NCBI GenBank assembly: GCA_905221605.1
Contig: CAJNDS010000695.1
Coordinates: 23,825 to 87,824 of the forward strand
Direction of reading: 5' to 3'
Source: Symbiodinium natans
Taxonomy: Eukaryota; Sar; Dinophyceae; Suessiales; Symbiodiniaceae
DNA: 64,000 bases
Position 1 is the first letter of the stretch, and each line of letters begins with the position of its first letter. This document shows positions 1 to 9,996 of the stretch, piece after piece. Made by a program: the position numbers and the translations under genes. Under the pieces are notes generated by a model that was given only the letters and a program-made list of their open reading frames with translations, was not told the DNA's origin and searched no databases.

Positions 1-78
1 CCTAAACCCTAAACCCTAAACCCTAAACCCTAAACCCTAAACCCTAAACCCTAAACCCTAAACCCTAAACCCTAAACC
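1..78 (+). repeat. Telomere-type tract (CCCTAAA) at window start
   Basis: About eleven uninterrupted CCCTAAA units. The C-rich strand reading 5' to 3' at the left edge is the orientation expected of a left chromosome end. However, dozens of similar or longer tracts lie inside the window, so this may equally be an interstitial tract. Confidence 0.9.
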
Positions 79-82
79 GCAG

Positions 83-174
83 TGGAGGTGGAGATGGCAG
101 AGTTTCTGGAGGGCGAGAGGCAGGTTCACTGCCTCCCAGGCTCCGACTGGTTCCAAGCCCCTTTGGCGCACAGC
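83..174 (+). CDS. Orphan exon-like island, unknown protein
   Basis: An open, GC-rich stretch reading roughly 30 codons (contains MAEFLEGERQVHCLPGSDWF). It follows an AG acceptor (CCGCAG) at the end of the first CCCTAAA tract and runs straight into a TTTAGGG tract. No start or stop of its own. The sandwich CCCTAAA - open frame - TTTAGGG recurs through the window and is read here as an exon between telomere-repeat introns. Family not recognised. Confidence 0.35.
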
Positions 175-230
175 TTTAGGGTTTAGGGTTTAGGGTTTAG
201 GGTTTAGGGTTTAGGGTTTAGGGTTTAGGG
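175..230 (+). repeat. Telomere-type tract (TTTAGGG)
   Basis: Eight TTTAGGG units, opposite in orientation to the tract at 1-78. Confidence 0.9.
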
Positions 231-503
231 ATAGAAGTTTCGGAGCCTGGGCGGCTGTGCCGTCCGATGAGCTCTGCATCCTAACCAAAAGTTGTGCACT
301 CACACTTTCACAGTGGTCATGTTGCTTTAAGGGTTTGGGTCTGGGGAGACGGACCCGATAGACCACGCGGTGGCCAATTTTCGTATCGGTAGCCAGAGTG
401 CGCTCTGGTATTGGGGGTCGGAGTAAATACTAATAGTATTCCCTTATGGCCCCTTTATCATTTTTACTATAGTAGCCCCTGAAACCCAGTCTAATTATTC
501 AGG

Positions 504-570
504 CCCTAAACCCTAAACCCTAAACCCTAAACCCTAAACCCTAAACCCTAAACCCTAAACCCTAAACCCC
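504..570 (+). repeat. Telomere-type tract (CCCTAAA)
   Basis: About nine CCCTAAA units. The 80 bases just before it (ending ATTCAGGCCC) resemble 4128-4190, pointing to a dispersed repeat beside the tract. Confidence 0.9.
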
Positions 571-3360
571 AAAATCACACGCCCTGGTGTAGCCCCAGGT
601 TGCCCGCAAGGGTCTCGTGGCTCCATGGTGCTTCCGCCGAGACGTGATGCAGGCAAGAGAGAGAGGGCTATATCCCCCTTGGGGTTTTTTAATTTTTGTT
701 TATATAAACCCAAGAGGATACCTTGTTTTTTTAATGTTTCTTTCAAACCCAAGAGGATATTAACAGAAAGTTTTTTCTTAAGGTTCTAAGGGGGGTATAG
801 AGGGGGGTTCCAAAGATAGGGGGTACCGCGAGTACCCTTTCGGGGAGTTGAGGGTTTAGGGTCTAGGGTTTTCGGGTTTGGGGTTCCTGTATATGGGATC
901 ATCGTATCTTGGGATATTTTGGCGGGACCCCCCCCCCCCCCCCCAAACAAAAATTGGGAAATACCCGTATGGTTGCCTGTTGAGGGTTCCGAGCTTCCGT
1001 GAAGGAACCCTTACTTCCTCTTCCCGCATAGGTTTATGGCTTCAGGAGTTTCAGGCGGGTTTTGGTCTTCGGTGCATTTCTACAGAACTGAATCAGGTGT
1101 CGGTGTTGGCGCTAGCCGCTGGAACCATTTTGCAGCCCTAAACCCTAGCTACACCGCATCAAAACCTTTCCCAGCCCTTCCAGCCGGCTACTCAGCCTAG
1201 AAAGAATATGGGAAAGCTCACAAAGCTCAACGACCTTCCATAGCAGCCAGGGCAGCACCTGGCAGTTACGCCGACAAGCACACAATAGCAAGAGGAGCGT
1301 CTATAAGACAATGCCAACCAGAAACTAGAGTAGATATACAAATTGGAATACCGGACAGTAATAACCAGAGGAACAGACATGATAAGGAACAGCAACAACA
1401 ACAGTATCGATAAGACGATCACACCTCCCCCCAACACTTTAAAGCCCCAGCAATGAGAAGAGTGCTACTTGGTTGCCCCAGTACGGGCCCTACATGATCG
1501 TGATCTGGCGATGGTCCTTTTTCAATCTTTTTCAAGGGGTTGGCGGCAACCAAAATTGGGGTTTACGAAAATAGGGGACTCTCAATATGGATCCCCGAAT
1601 CGTAGCATCCCCTTATAGTCAGAACCCCAACAAGGTACCCCTAATTTCGGAAACTTCGAAATGAACCTTCGGACAGTGACGAGCTCCCTAAACCCGAAAA
1701 CCCTACTGTTACGAGGCGTTTCGCCGGGTCAGCAGCTGGTGGAGAGGCTTGGATCCACGCAACTTTGTCGTGCCAGAGGAGTCCGGGCAAAGGGTTGGGA
1801 GTTTGCTGTAGGGCTTGGGTTGTGGCAGTAGCTTTGGGGGTGGTTGCACCTGCTTGGTGCGACAATATCCATACGTGTTCCTGTGCGCTGAAGCACGTGG
1901 TCTGGGCTCTGAAGGTGGCGTTGTCACCCGCATACCGTTGCGGATTCTCTTTCGAGTTCTGCTGCTTCGTCTTATCATGTCAGCGCAGGCCGACAGCGAA
2001 GCTGGCCAAGTCGGCGACGTTCCTGTTCAACGTGTCTCTCTTGATTGTTGTTTAGTAGGTTCTGCTGTCGCTTTGCGCTTTGCCAGACTTTGCCATGGCT
2101 TCTCTTTGTTTTTCGGGTTGCGTAATGCGGGTTTTCTCACTTCCGCGCAAGCGGCAAAGTATGCAAAACATGGAGATCACACAAGGGCTCATGTCGATGA
2201 GCCCCCAATGTCTCCCAACAAGCTCAGGGCAAGAGCAAGAGATTTGAGTTTTCTTTGCGTCTCCAGCTTCCCTTTTTCCAGCTCTTTGGAACAAGTCCTG
2301 AAAGCTGCGAGAGCTTGAAGTTCACAATCTCTCGGGCACTGGGGAAGTTAGTCGCGGCGGCAGGCGTGCGTCTAGGATTTTGCCAGCATCCTTTGGAGCA
2401 ACATGTGTTCGGACTCCCCCTGTAAACATCCGCCCTTTGAAGAGTGGCATGTGCGCATCCAGGTCATGCGTGCGCAATGGTGGAGCAAGATCATACAGGC
2501 ATGCAAATAAAAACCGCAAGTGGGAGTTGTTCATGAAGGCGAAGCTAGCACCTCCAAACGTGATCCTCATGGAAGCACTGCCACCCCCCCCCCCCCCTCC
2601 CACCCCGCACACACGTGGGACCCCACCGCCCCAAGCCACGAAGCCTCGTTTTGCCGTCCTGCAGGAGGGGACCTTCCTGGCGCTCTTCCGCAACGGGGCA
2701 GCCACACTTTCTGAATCTGAGCCCCCCCCCCCCCTCCCCTTCTAAGATTTTTTGACGAGGCCCGGGGGTAACGTGTGAGTCTCGGTGAAACCCAAGCCAT
2801 CATCTGCGTCGCTTCCTCAAGAGTGATGGTTGAGAAGCTCTTCGTGGCTGATCCACTTGATGAGAAGCTATGTGCATCCGGCCCAGTAGCTCTCGCTTAA
2901 GCACACTCTTTGGGGCCTCTATGGTTTGGGTCTAGGGGAACCTGCTGCAAAGAGGAGCAACATCGGTCCTGTGTTTGATCCGAAGCCTCAGGCCTTCATG
3001 GGTTGAGGGTCGAGGAGTTGGGTCGTTTGGGGCCATAAGCCAACACTTTAGGGGATTCCACCACCAAGACGGACAAAGGAAACGGCCGCAGGTCCGCGAA
3101 ATCCCAAACCCTCAAGCTTGAATCCGATGGGTCCTACCCCTTGCATTGATTCCGAGCCTCTCGGCAACCCAGCCTAAAGCCCTGGCCCGTCAGCAACACG
3201 AGCCCCGTCACATAACCCGAATCCCAAAATGCTAAGTCCCGTGAAGCCAACAGTCTGACACACGTGTCACCTTCCCAAAAACCCTAAACCCCAAACCCTA
3301 AACCCTAAACCCCACTCTACACCCAAACCCGAAACCTTTTTGTTTTTATTGCTTCCTGGC
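571..3360. other. No convincing gene; degenerate telomere-like and homopolymer DNA
   Basis: Contains long poly-C/poly-G runs (about 931-944, 2586-2598, 2724-2734), scattered CCCTAAA/TTTAGGG remnants and several open frames that overlap on opposite strands (for example 1815-2318 plus and 2322-2705 minus). None shows a recognisable domain, and the frames share composition with flanking noncoding DNA. The segment 1570-1640 resembles 59215-59290. Confidence 0.5.
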
Positions 3361-3402
3361 AACCCTAAACCCTAAACCCTAAACCCTAAACCCTAAACCC
3401 TA
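3361..3402 (+). repeat. Telomere-type tract (CCCTAAA)
   Basis: Six CCCTAAA units directly upstream of the exon-like island at 3407. Confidence 0.9.
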
Positions 3403-3406
3403 TAAG

Positions 3407-3482
3407 GCCGGGATCATGCCCTGGGACTCCGACTTCGACGTGAAGCTGTACACCGAGGCGGACATCACCATGGAAGGCCAGG
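3407..3482 (+). CDS. Exon fragment, LicD/fukutin-type phosphotransferase-like
   Basis: About 25 codons following an AG acceptor (TATAAG) at the end of a CCCTAAA tract and ending before GTGTGAGG, a possible donor. The reading frame gives GIMPWDSDFDVKLY; the W-D-x-D-x-D signature matches the nucleotidyltransferase-fold motif (PWDDDIDV-like) of LicD/fukutin proteins, which transfer phosphocholine or ribitol-phosphate onto glycans. Only one exon is seen; no neighbours from the same gene were identified, so it may be an orphaned or shuffled exon. The assignment rests on one short motif. Confidence 0.4.
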
Positions 3483-3596
3483 GTGTGAGGATTTAGGGGG
3501 TTTTGGGTTTTAGGGTTTAGGGTTAGCCGTCCTGGCGACTTCAACTTCAAAGGCTTGAGGGGTTCAGGAGGTTAGGGGCTTTCAGGGTTTGGTGGA

Positions 3597-3622
3597 TTTT
3601 TTTTTTTTTTGGGGGGGGGGGG
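3597..3622 (+). repeat. Poly-T/poly-G junction
   Basis: A run of about 13 T followed directly by about 11 G. The same T-then-G block occurs at 5886-5923, and its complement (C then A) at 6709-6740. Confidence 0.85.
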
Positions 3623-4011
3623 ATCATGGCTTTGGGGACTTCGGTTTTACATGTTTTTTGTTGTTATGTAGTCGCCTGTTTTTTGGCGGAGGGTGGGTTG
3701 GGCTTTTCGGTGGTTTCGGTATCTTTCGGATTTGCGGCACCCGGCTCTCAGCTTTGTGTTTTTAAGGCCCAAAATGATGATCTATCTTAGGTGATGGGGT
3801 TGTCAAGGGTTGCGTGGTACCTTGGGACGCTCAGACAGCCCATGGACAGTTGAGGAACATGGGGCTTCCGACCTATGCTTGTGCCAGACCCCTAGACCCT
3901 AAATCCTAAACTCTAAACCCTAAACCCAATCACCTTGAGCTTGGGCCGAGCTGGCTCCTCACGAGGCTTCATATCAGGGATTTACTATAGGGTCAGAAGA
4001 ATTGCTAATTG

Positions 4012-4126
4012 CCTAGTAGTAGAGTAGGTAACCTTTAACCTTTTTGGGGTAGTATAATCCCCTTGTAATCCCAAAGGCAGGTTAACCTTTAATTCCCCCA
4101 GGTTACTGGACAACTAAGATATTCGG
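4012..4126 (+). repeat. Dispersed repeat copy 1
   Basis: Shares about 110 bp with 5293-5406, starting CTAGTAG(T/C)AGAGTAGGTAA and ending GGTTACTGGACAACTAAGAT, with several substitutions and small indels. Noncoding; possibly an intron-type element. Confidence 0.75.
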
Positions 4127-5292
4127 GGGCCCCTGTATGGTTATACTATACTAGCCCCCAAAACCCTGTTCAAATAATTCAGGCCCCGATATTCTGTACT
4201 TAGGATTCTTTGAAACTGGGTAAGGGGGACCCTCCGCCTCCGAAGGCTTCATGAACCGGACGCATGAGCCGGCGTTTCAAGCCATCGGGCGGCTCAGCTT
4301 AGATTCATGGCTCGTCGCACCCCAAGCCGGATCCGATGAAGAACTGGTTCTAAGGGCTTGGGGTTTTAGGGTTTCGGGTTCAGGGTGTCAGCAGGGTTTC
4401 GCATCAAGATTTCGCAGATCCTGCGGAAGGGGTGGAGGATTCAGGGACCCTAAACCCTAAACCCTAAACGTGGACACCCCTCTCGCCGGTCAACCCACCA
4501 AGCTTTCATAGGAGCAGATCACTGCTCCAAATCGTTTGGAGTTACTTCGTAGGATCCCTTCAAGGCATTTGCCAGGAACCTGGCTTTTTGCCGGCGCAGT
4601 TCGCAGTTTTTGGGTCCCTTGCGGCCTACCCCTGCAACCACCCCCAAATGCCAATCTGGACAACACATTCCAAGAAACCTCAGGGTGTGCCTGGATCCTT
4701 AAAGAAGAAGGGGGTGGAAAGTAACCCAATGTTGCCCAACCTTAAGTACACCCCTCCAAGTGGATGCAGCTTGGAACGTTGTGTTGTTTAAATTTTATTT
4801 AAACCCATTGCAATAAATGGTTAAGCCTAAACCCGAAAGGGTTCAGGAATCAGGGTTTAAGCTGGGCTTAGACACTCCGGCCTTCAAGCGGCTTCTCAGG
4901 ATACAAGCTTTTGCGTACGACGGCTGCGGTCAGGCCTCCACAGTGATGTCAACTAAGGGTCTAGGGTCTGGGGTTTAGCCTGTAGGGTTTAGGCTTCAGG
5001 GTTGAAGGTACAGGGGTTGTTAAGTCTTAAATTGCAGTTGCGGCTTACCTTCAATCCGACCCCAACCCCAAAACTTATTCCGGGAGCCGTCCTGAACGTA
5101 CCCAGCCAGCGAAGCGCCTTGCCCTAAACCTGCGAACCCGGCACTTCTCAACCCTAAACCCTAAACCCTGAACCCTGAACCCTAAACCCTAAACGAACCT
5201 TAAAACCACCCAAGCCCGGGCCCAAAGCTTTAGGGCTTGGGGCTGAGGGTCAAGCTATGGCGCAGCCGACTGCAAGACCCCTCAAGCACATC

Positions 5293-5406
5293 ATAGGCTA
5301 GTAGCAGAGTAGGTAACTTTAACCTTTTTGGGGTAACATAATCCCCTTAAAGTCTCAAAGGATAACCTTTAGTTCCCCCCAGGTTACTGGACAACTAAGA
5401 TAGGAT
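5293..5406 (+). repeat. Dispersed repeat copy 2
   Basis: Second copy of the repeat at 4012-4126, diverged by point changes and short deletions. Stretches between 3483 and 5290 hold otherwise only degenerate telomere-like tracts and no supported gene. Confidence 0.75.
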
Positions 5407-5653
5407 AGGCAGGCCTCTGTGATATTAGGTTCTATTTTCCCTTGTTGGGTTGAAGGATATCACTTTCAGGAATATTTGACATTCTCTATGTTCCCTTATT
5501 GGGTTTAAGAGCATGATTTTCAGGAATATTTTTTCGGAGGGTTGTTTTCATGACATCCTAGTAGGGTTGGCTGCAGGTCGTTGCTCTGAGGCTTCGAGGG
5601 GCTCGGGGTTTTGAGTGCGGGGCTGATTTGATAGCTGCAGCTTCGGGGTTGAG

Positions 5654-5735
5654 GGTGTGGGGTTTAGGGTTTAGGGTTTAGGGTATGGGGTTTGGGGTTT
5701 AGGGTTTAGGGTTTAGGGTTTGGGGTTTGGGGTTT
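5654..5735 (+). repeat. Mixed TTTAGGG / TTTGGGG tract
   Basis: TTTAGGG units interspersed with TTTGGGG variants; a degenerate telomere-type array. Confidence 0.85.
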
Positions 5736-5885
5736 GGGGTTGGGGGGACCTTCGGGCTTCGGCTTGTAGCCTTCTAGGCCCTGCGTCCCAACCGGTGACA
5801 GGACAACTACGTTCTTCTACGGCAAGCGAGCATAGTGCACCACATTGGCCGCTGAGCCTGGTTTTTAAGGCCGCCTCGTGGCATT

Positions 5886-5886
5886 T

Positions 5887-5917
<31 letters not shown>

Positions 5918-5923
5918 GGGGTG
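5886..5923 (+). repeat. Poly-T/poly-G junction
   Basis: About 12 T followed by about 25 G, then another TTTAGGG tract (5937-5993). Second copy of the T-G block seen at 3597. Confidence 0.85.
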
Positions 5924-6708
5924 AAAAGGGTTTGAGGTTTAGGGTTTAGGGTTTAGGGTTTAGAGTTTGGGGTTTAGGGTTTAGGGTTTAGGGGAGCCCT
6001 GAACCCTAAACCGCAAGGAAACCCTTATTCAGTAGGTTTTTCTTCGGGTGCTTCTGTCCATACATGCCTCCTTAGTCCCCGAAGGTTCAAGCCTTCAGGA
6101 AAGACTCAGCGAGCCAGGAGCATGGGGCGGCTTTGAAGGATGCGAAGCCTTCATCCCTAAAGCTTGAACCTAAACCCTAAACCCTAAACCCTAAGCCCTA
6201 AACCTTACTTCTGCAAGTGGGCACCAAACAAAACATCCTGTCCCAAGGCGATGCCTACGTGCGATGTGGACGACCGAGGCGCAAAGGGCGTGCTTGTGTG
6301 GCTGCCACGCGCAGAGGAGGTTCAGGCTAAGAGTGTTTAGGGTTTAGGGTTTGGGGTTTAGGTTTAGGGTTTAGGGTTGAGGAGATGGTCCATTCTGGGA
6401 TTTATGGTGCGTTTCTGGTACTTTGCTGTGCTACGACCCCTTATTGTTATGTTGGATGCCCCTTGACCCATCCAAGAGAGAACCGCTTGCAGGCAGTCTT
6501 GTTCACCCTAAGCCCAGCGTAATGTTGGTCCCATCGTTTCGATCAACCTCAAATGCATGCCCTAGACCCCGATAGATCTGTTAGATCTGTGTGCATACTA
6601 TTCATAGTATATTGTATGATATTACATCGCATTACATTGCATAACATCATATCATATTACACTGTATTGAAATTATACATACATATAATATATATATATA
6701 TATGGTAC

Positions 6709-6740
6709 CCCCCCCCCCCCAAAAAAAAAAAAAAAAAAAA
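6709..6740 (-). repeat. Poly-C/poly-A junction (reverse of the T-G block)
   Basis: About 12 C followed by 20 A, downstream of a TA-dinucleotide run (6684-6703). It is the reverse complement of the blocks at 3597 and 5886. Confidence 0.85.
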
Positions 6741-7029
6741 CACGGTTCCATATGCTCTTCGGTGCAGTCCGACAGATCGGCCTGCCAGTTTGGTCATGGT
6801 GCCAGTTTGGTCATGGTAGAATTTGATTTCTTCATGACATATTTTACTCAATTTCACTAATTTGTCTAATGCAATTAATTTAATTACTTTACTTGACTTC
6901 GTTGATCCCCAAAAGCTTAATTCACATAATTTGGTCCACTCAGCAGTTGCTCGAGCGAGTGACTCAAACAGAAGTGACCTGAACAATTTGCTCGAGATCG
7001 TGGATTGCTGTCATTTTTAACTAAGATTG

Positions 7030-8210
7030 CTGTTAGTCTTACTTGGGTTCCTATTAAATTTAATAGGATTCATAGGGTTCGTGTGAATTCAATAGGAATC
7101 CGGTTCAAATCAATAGGAACCCCATTAAAATGAAGGAGAACCCTATTGAAATTCATGCGAATCTTTTTTCCAAACTGAGTAAGAGTCCTAACGCACAATT
7201 AACTAATAGGAATCTGGTTTAAATATGTAGAAGCTTAGCAAGTTAATCGGACTCCTATTAAAATTTCTTGGAGTCCTAAATTCAGAGGAATCATAGGAAG
7301 CCCATTGACCTGATAGGAACCCTTTTGAATTCATAGGAATGCTATTCAAATTAACAGGAACCCTACAAAAACATCTATGAATTCTTTTAAGAGTAGCAGG
7401 AATCCGTTTAACATGAAGATGAATCCTGTTAAGATCAAGAGGAGCCAATAAGATAAAAACAGCGTGGACCCTTTAAAACAATAAGAGTCGTACTGTGAGA
7501 ATTATTTTGAGCCCTATTGAAGCTTTTAGTTAATAGGATTGCTACTGAAATTACTAAGAATTACAGTACAATTACTTCGAGTCCAATGGAAATGAATAGG
7601 GAACAGGATTCAAAAAAACAACAGGAACACTGTTGAATCTAGTAGGAATCCTATGAAAATATCCTTTCAACATGAATGAGAAACCCTGATAAAATGAATA
7701 CGATTCCTATTCAAATTAATCGGAAGCCTATATTTAATAGAATTAGAAATTGTACGACATCTTATAAAGTTGAATAAGAAGCCTATTAAAATTCATAGGC
7801 ATATGTTTAAAATTTGTTATGAAGCTTATTAAAATTCTTAGGCTTTTTTTAAATTACTTGAAGCTTATTAAAGTTCTTAGACTTTCTATTAACATTAATA
7901 GGAATAAGAAAGAATGCTACTAAAAGTACTAAGACCCGTATTCGAATTATTTGGAATCTGATTAAAATTAATAGGAATCAGTATTAAACCGAATAAAGTT
8001 TATAGGCATCCTTTAACAGGAATGCTTTAAAATTTAATACGAACCCCATAAAACAAATGCAGGATTCCTATTTGCCGGAACCTTATTGATTTAATAAGAA
8101 TTCCCATTAACGTGAACAGGAGCATTGTTAAATTGAATAGGAAGCTTTGAAAATCATAAGGAATCCTTTAAAACTAGCAGGGATCCCATTAAGATTAAGA
8201 CTCTTATTTT
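7030..8210. repeat. AT-rich field of degenerate short repeats
   Basis: More than 1.1 kb in which AATAGGAATCC, CCTATTAAAATT and close variants recur every 20-40 bases in both orientations, giving many small inverted repeats. Base composition (AT-rich) is sharply different from the GC-rich surroundings. No open frame is credible. Could be an old satellite, organelle-derived DNA, or remnants of nested inverted-repeat elements; the sequence does not decide. Confidence 0.7.
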
Positions 8211-8307
8211 CCGTCTCTAATTCTACAACGTAATACCAAACACTTGACTTGTGTGCGTATATATGTGCTTCCGTTGTTTATACTTGTGCTTTTCTTTTTA
8301 TTTTTTA

Positions 8308-8580
8308 TTTTGGAACTGCCAGAATTCCAGAATCCCAGAATTCCAGAATTCCAGACTTTTTCGAGACTCCCAGTTCCAGAATTCCAGAATTCCAGATTTT
8401 TTCAGACACCTAGTTCCAGAATTCCAGATTCTGGAATTCTGGAATTCTGGAACTGGGGCCTCTCGAAAATCTGGAATTTTGCAATTCTGGAACTGGGGGT
8501 CTCAAAAAAATCTGGAATTCTGGAATTCTGGAACTGGGGGCCTCAGAAAATCTGGACATCTGGAATTCTGGTATGCCGGA
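8308..8580. repeat. Large imperfect palindrome of CCAGAATTCCAGA units
   Basis: The left arm (about 8308-8428) is built from CCAGAATTC and CAGATTTTTTC(G/A)GAC blocks. The right arm (about 8428-8580) holds their reverse complements (CTGGAATTCTGG, GTCTC-A-run-TCTGG). The centre lies near 8428. The arrangement would fold as a long hairpin or cruciform. Open frames across it are by-products of the repeat. Confidence 0.8.
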
Positions 8581-8644
8581 ATTGAGGGTCTCTGGGGAGA
8601 GGTTTCATAGTGTACGATAGCAAAACATAGTAAAACGCGGGTTT

Positions 8645-8717
8645 TAGGGGGGGGGGGGGGGGGGTAGCATATATATGTATATATATATATACATACATAC
8701 ATACACACACATAGACA

Positions 8718-8753
<36 letters not shown>

Positions 8754-8790
8754 CATATACATACATGTATATATATATATAGATAGATAT
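8645..8790. repeat. Poly-G then TA/CA microsatellite
   Basis: About 18 G followed by TATA, CATA and CACA runs. Low complexity; open frames here are artefacts. Confidence 0.85.
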
Positions 8791-8950
8791 ACTTTTCGAT
8801 GTATACCCTGAGGCGTTTGGGGCGATTGTCAACATTGTTGCCCTGTTGGGTTCACTACTCCAAACCTAAGGCTCCGCAAGCAACATGTGAGCCATAGCCC
8901 CTACGGAAGAACTCAGAGAGAGCCCTCGAGCCCTTGAGAAGTTTCTCCGA

Positions 8951-9058
8951 AACCCTAGACCCTAAACCCTAAACCCTAAACCCTAAACCCTAAACTCTAA
9001 ACCCTAAACCCTAAACCCTAAACCCTAAGCCCTAAACCCTAAACCCTAAACCCTAAAC
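8951..9058 (+). repeat. Telomere-type tract (CCCTAAA)
   Basis: About fifteen CCCTAAA units with a few CTCTAAA and CCCTAAG variants. Confidence 0.9.
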
Positions 9059-9533
9059 TCAGAATTAGAGGCATGAGCACCCCTGGCGAGCACAGCTGTT
9101 TGGAACCGAGAGTGCTGGCAGCAAGCGGCTTCGGGTCTAGGGTCTAGGATTTAGGCTGTTTTCGGTCTGCCATGCGCTGCCGATACTCTTTTAAAACACA
9201 GCGAAGGTTTAGGGTGCAGGGCTTGGGTTCTCCTCTACGCATGCAAAAGAAGGCCCACGTAGTCCTGAACTGAAACTTGTTGTGTGGGTGGGTAGGGGTG
9301 GGTGGGGGGGGGGGAGGGGGGGTAGCCGTAGTACAGTCATCCCTAAACCCTAAACCCTAAACCCTAAACCCTGAACCCTAAACCCTAAACCCCACCAACT
9401 GTTGGCGATGTTCGGGTTTCGGGTTTCGTTGGCGGTGACCGTCTTGGGGCCAAAGGCTTGGTGATGGTGTGCCAGCCAGCCTGGGTTCTCAAGGCTTAGG
9501 CTTTCGGGTTTCGGGTTTCGGGTTTCGGGTTCA

Positions 9534-9600
9534 GGGTTTAGGGTTTAGGGTTTAGGGTTTAGGGTTTAGGGTTTAGGGTTTAGGGTTTAGGGTTTAGGGT
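9534..9600 (+). repeat. Telomere-type tract (TTTAGGG)
   Basis: About nine TTTAGGG units, preceded by several GGGTTTC variants. Confidence 0.9.
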
Positions 9601-9749
9601 CCGAGGTCGAGGGCGTTTAGGTTCACCAGACCCCAAACCCTCAAAGCTTATCCTGACCCCTAGGCCGCAGGCCCTTAACAAGGACGCCGTGAATGCCTGG
9701 ACTTGTGGGTGTAGTAAAATAGAGTAGCTTGAAGCTTGAATGGCCCTAG

Positions 9750-9839
9750 CCCTAAACCCTAAACCCTAAACCCTAAACCCTAAACCCTAAACCCTAAACC
9801 CTAAACCCTAAACCCTAAACCCTAAACCCTAAACCCTAC
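9750..9839 (+). repeat. Telomere-type tract (CCCTAAA)
   Basis: Twelve to thirteen perfect CCCTAAA units immediately upstream of the exon-like island at 9852. Confidence 0.92.
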
Positions 9840-9851
9840 AGAACCCTAAAG

Positions 9852-9939
9852 CTCTGGAAGCCCAGCAGCTGAGGGTGAGCCTGGGCGCCGACCACCTGAA
9901 CCACATTTTCTTCACCCGTGCCTTGGATGCCACCGGCCT
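9852..9939 (+). CDS. Orphan exon-like island, unknown protein
   Basis: About 29 open codons (LEAQQLRVSLGADHLNHIFF, then TRALDATG) between a CCCTAAA tract and a TTTAGGG tract. It has an AG at 9850-9851, and the frame runs without a stop into the following repeat. GC-rich codon use contrasts with the repeats. No family recognised. Confidence 0.4.
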
Positions 9940-9996
9940 TAGGGTTTAGGGTTTAGGGTTTAGGGTGTAGGGTTTAGGGTTTAGGGTTTAGGGTTT
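9940..9996 (+). repeat. Telomere-type tract (TTTAGGG)
   Basis: Eight units with one GTG variant, directly after the open island. Confidence 0.9.

Noticed and set aside
1-78. True chromosome end
   Set aside because: Only 78 bp and not longer or purer than many internal tracts; could be a window or contig edge within interstitial repeat.
1815-2318. 167-aa plus-strand open frame
   Set aside because: No recognisable domain, overlaps an equally long opposite-strand frame, and no splice or start context favours it.
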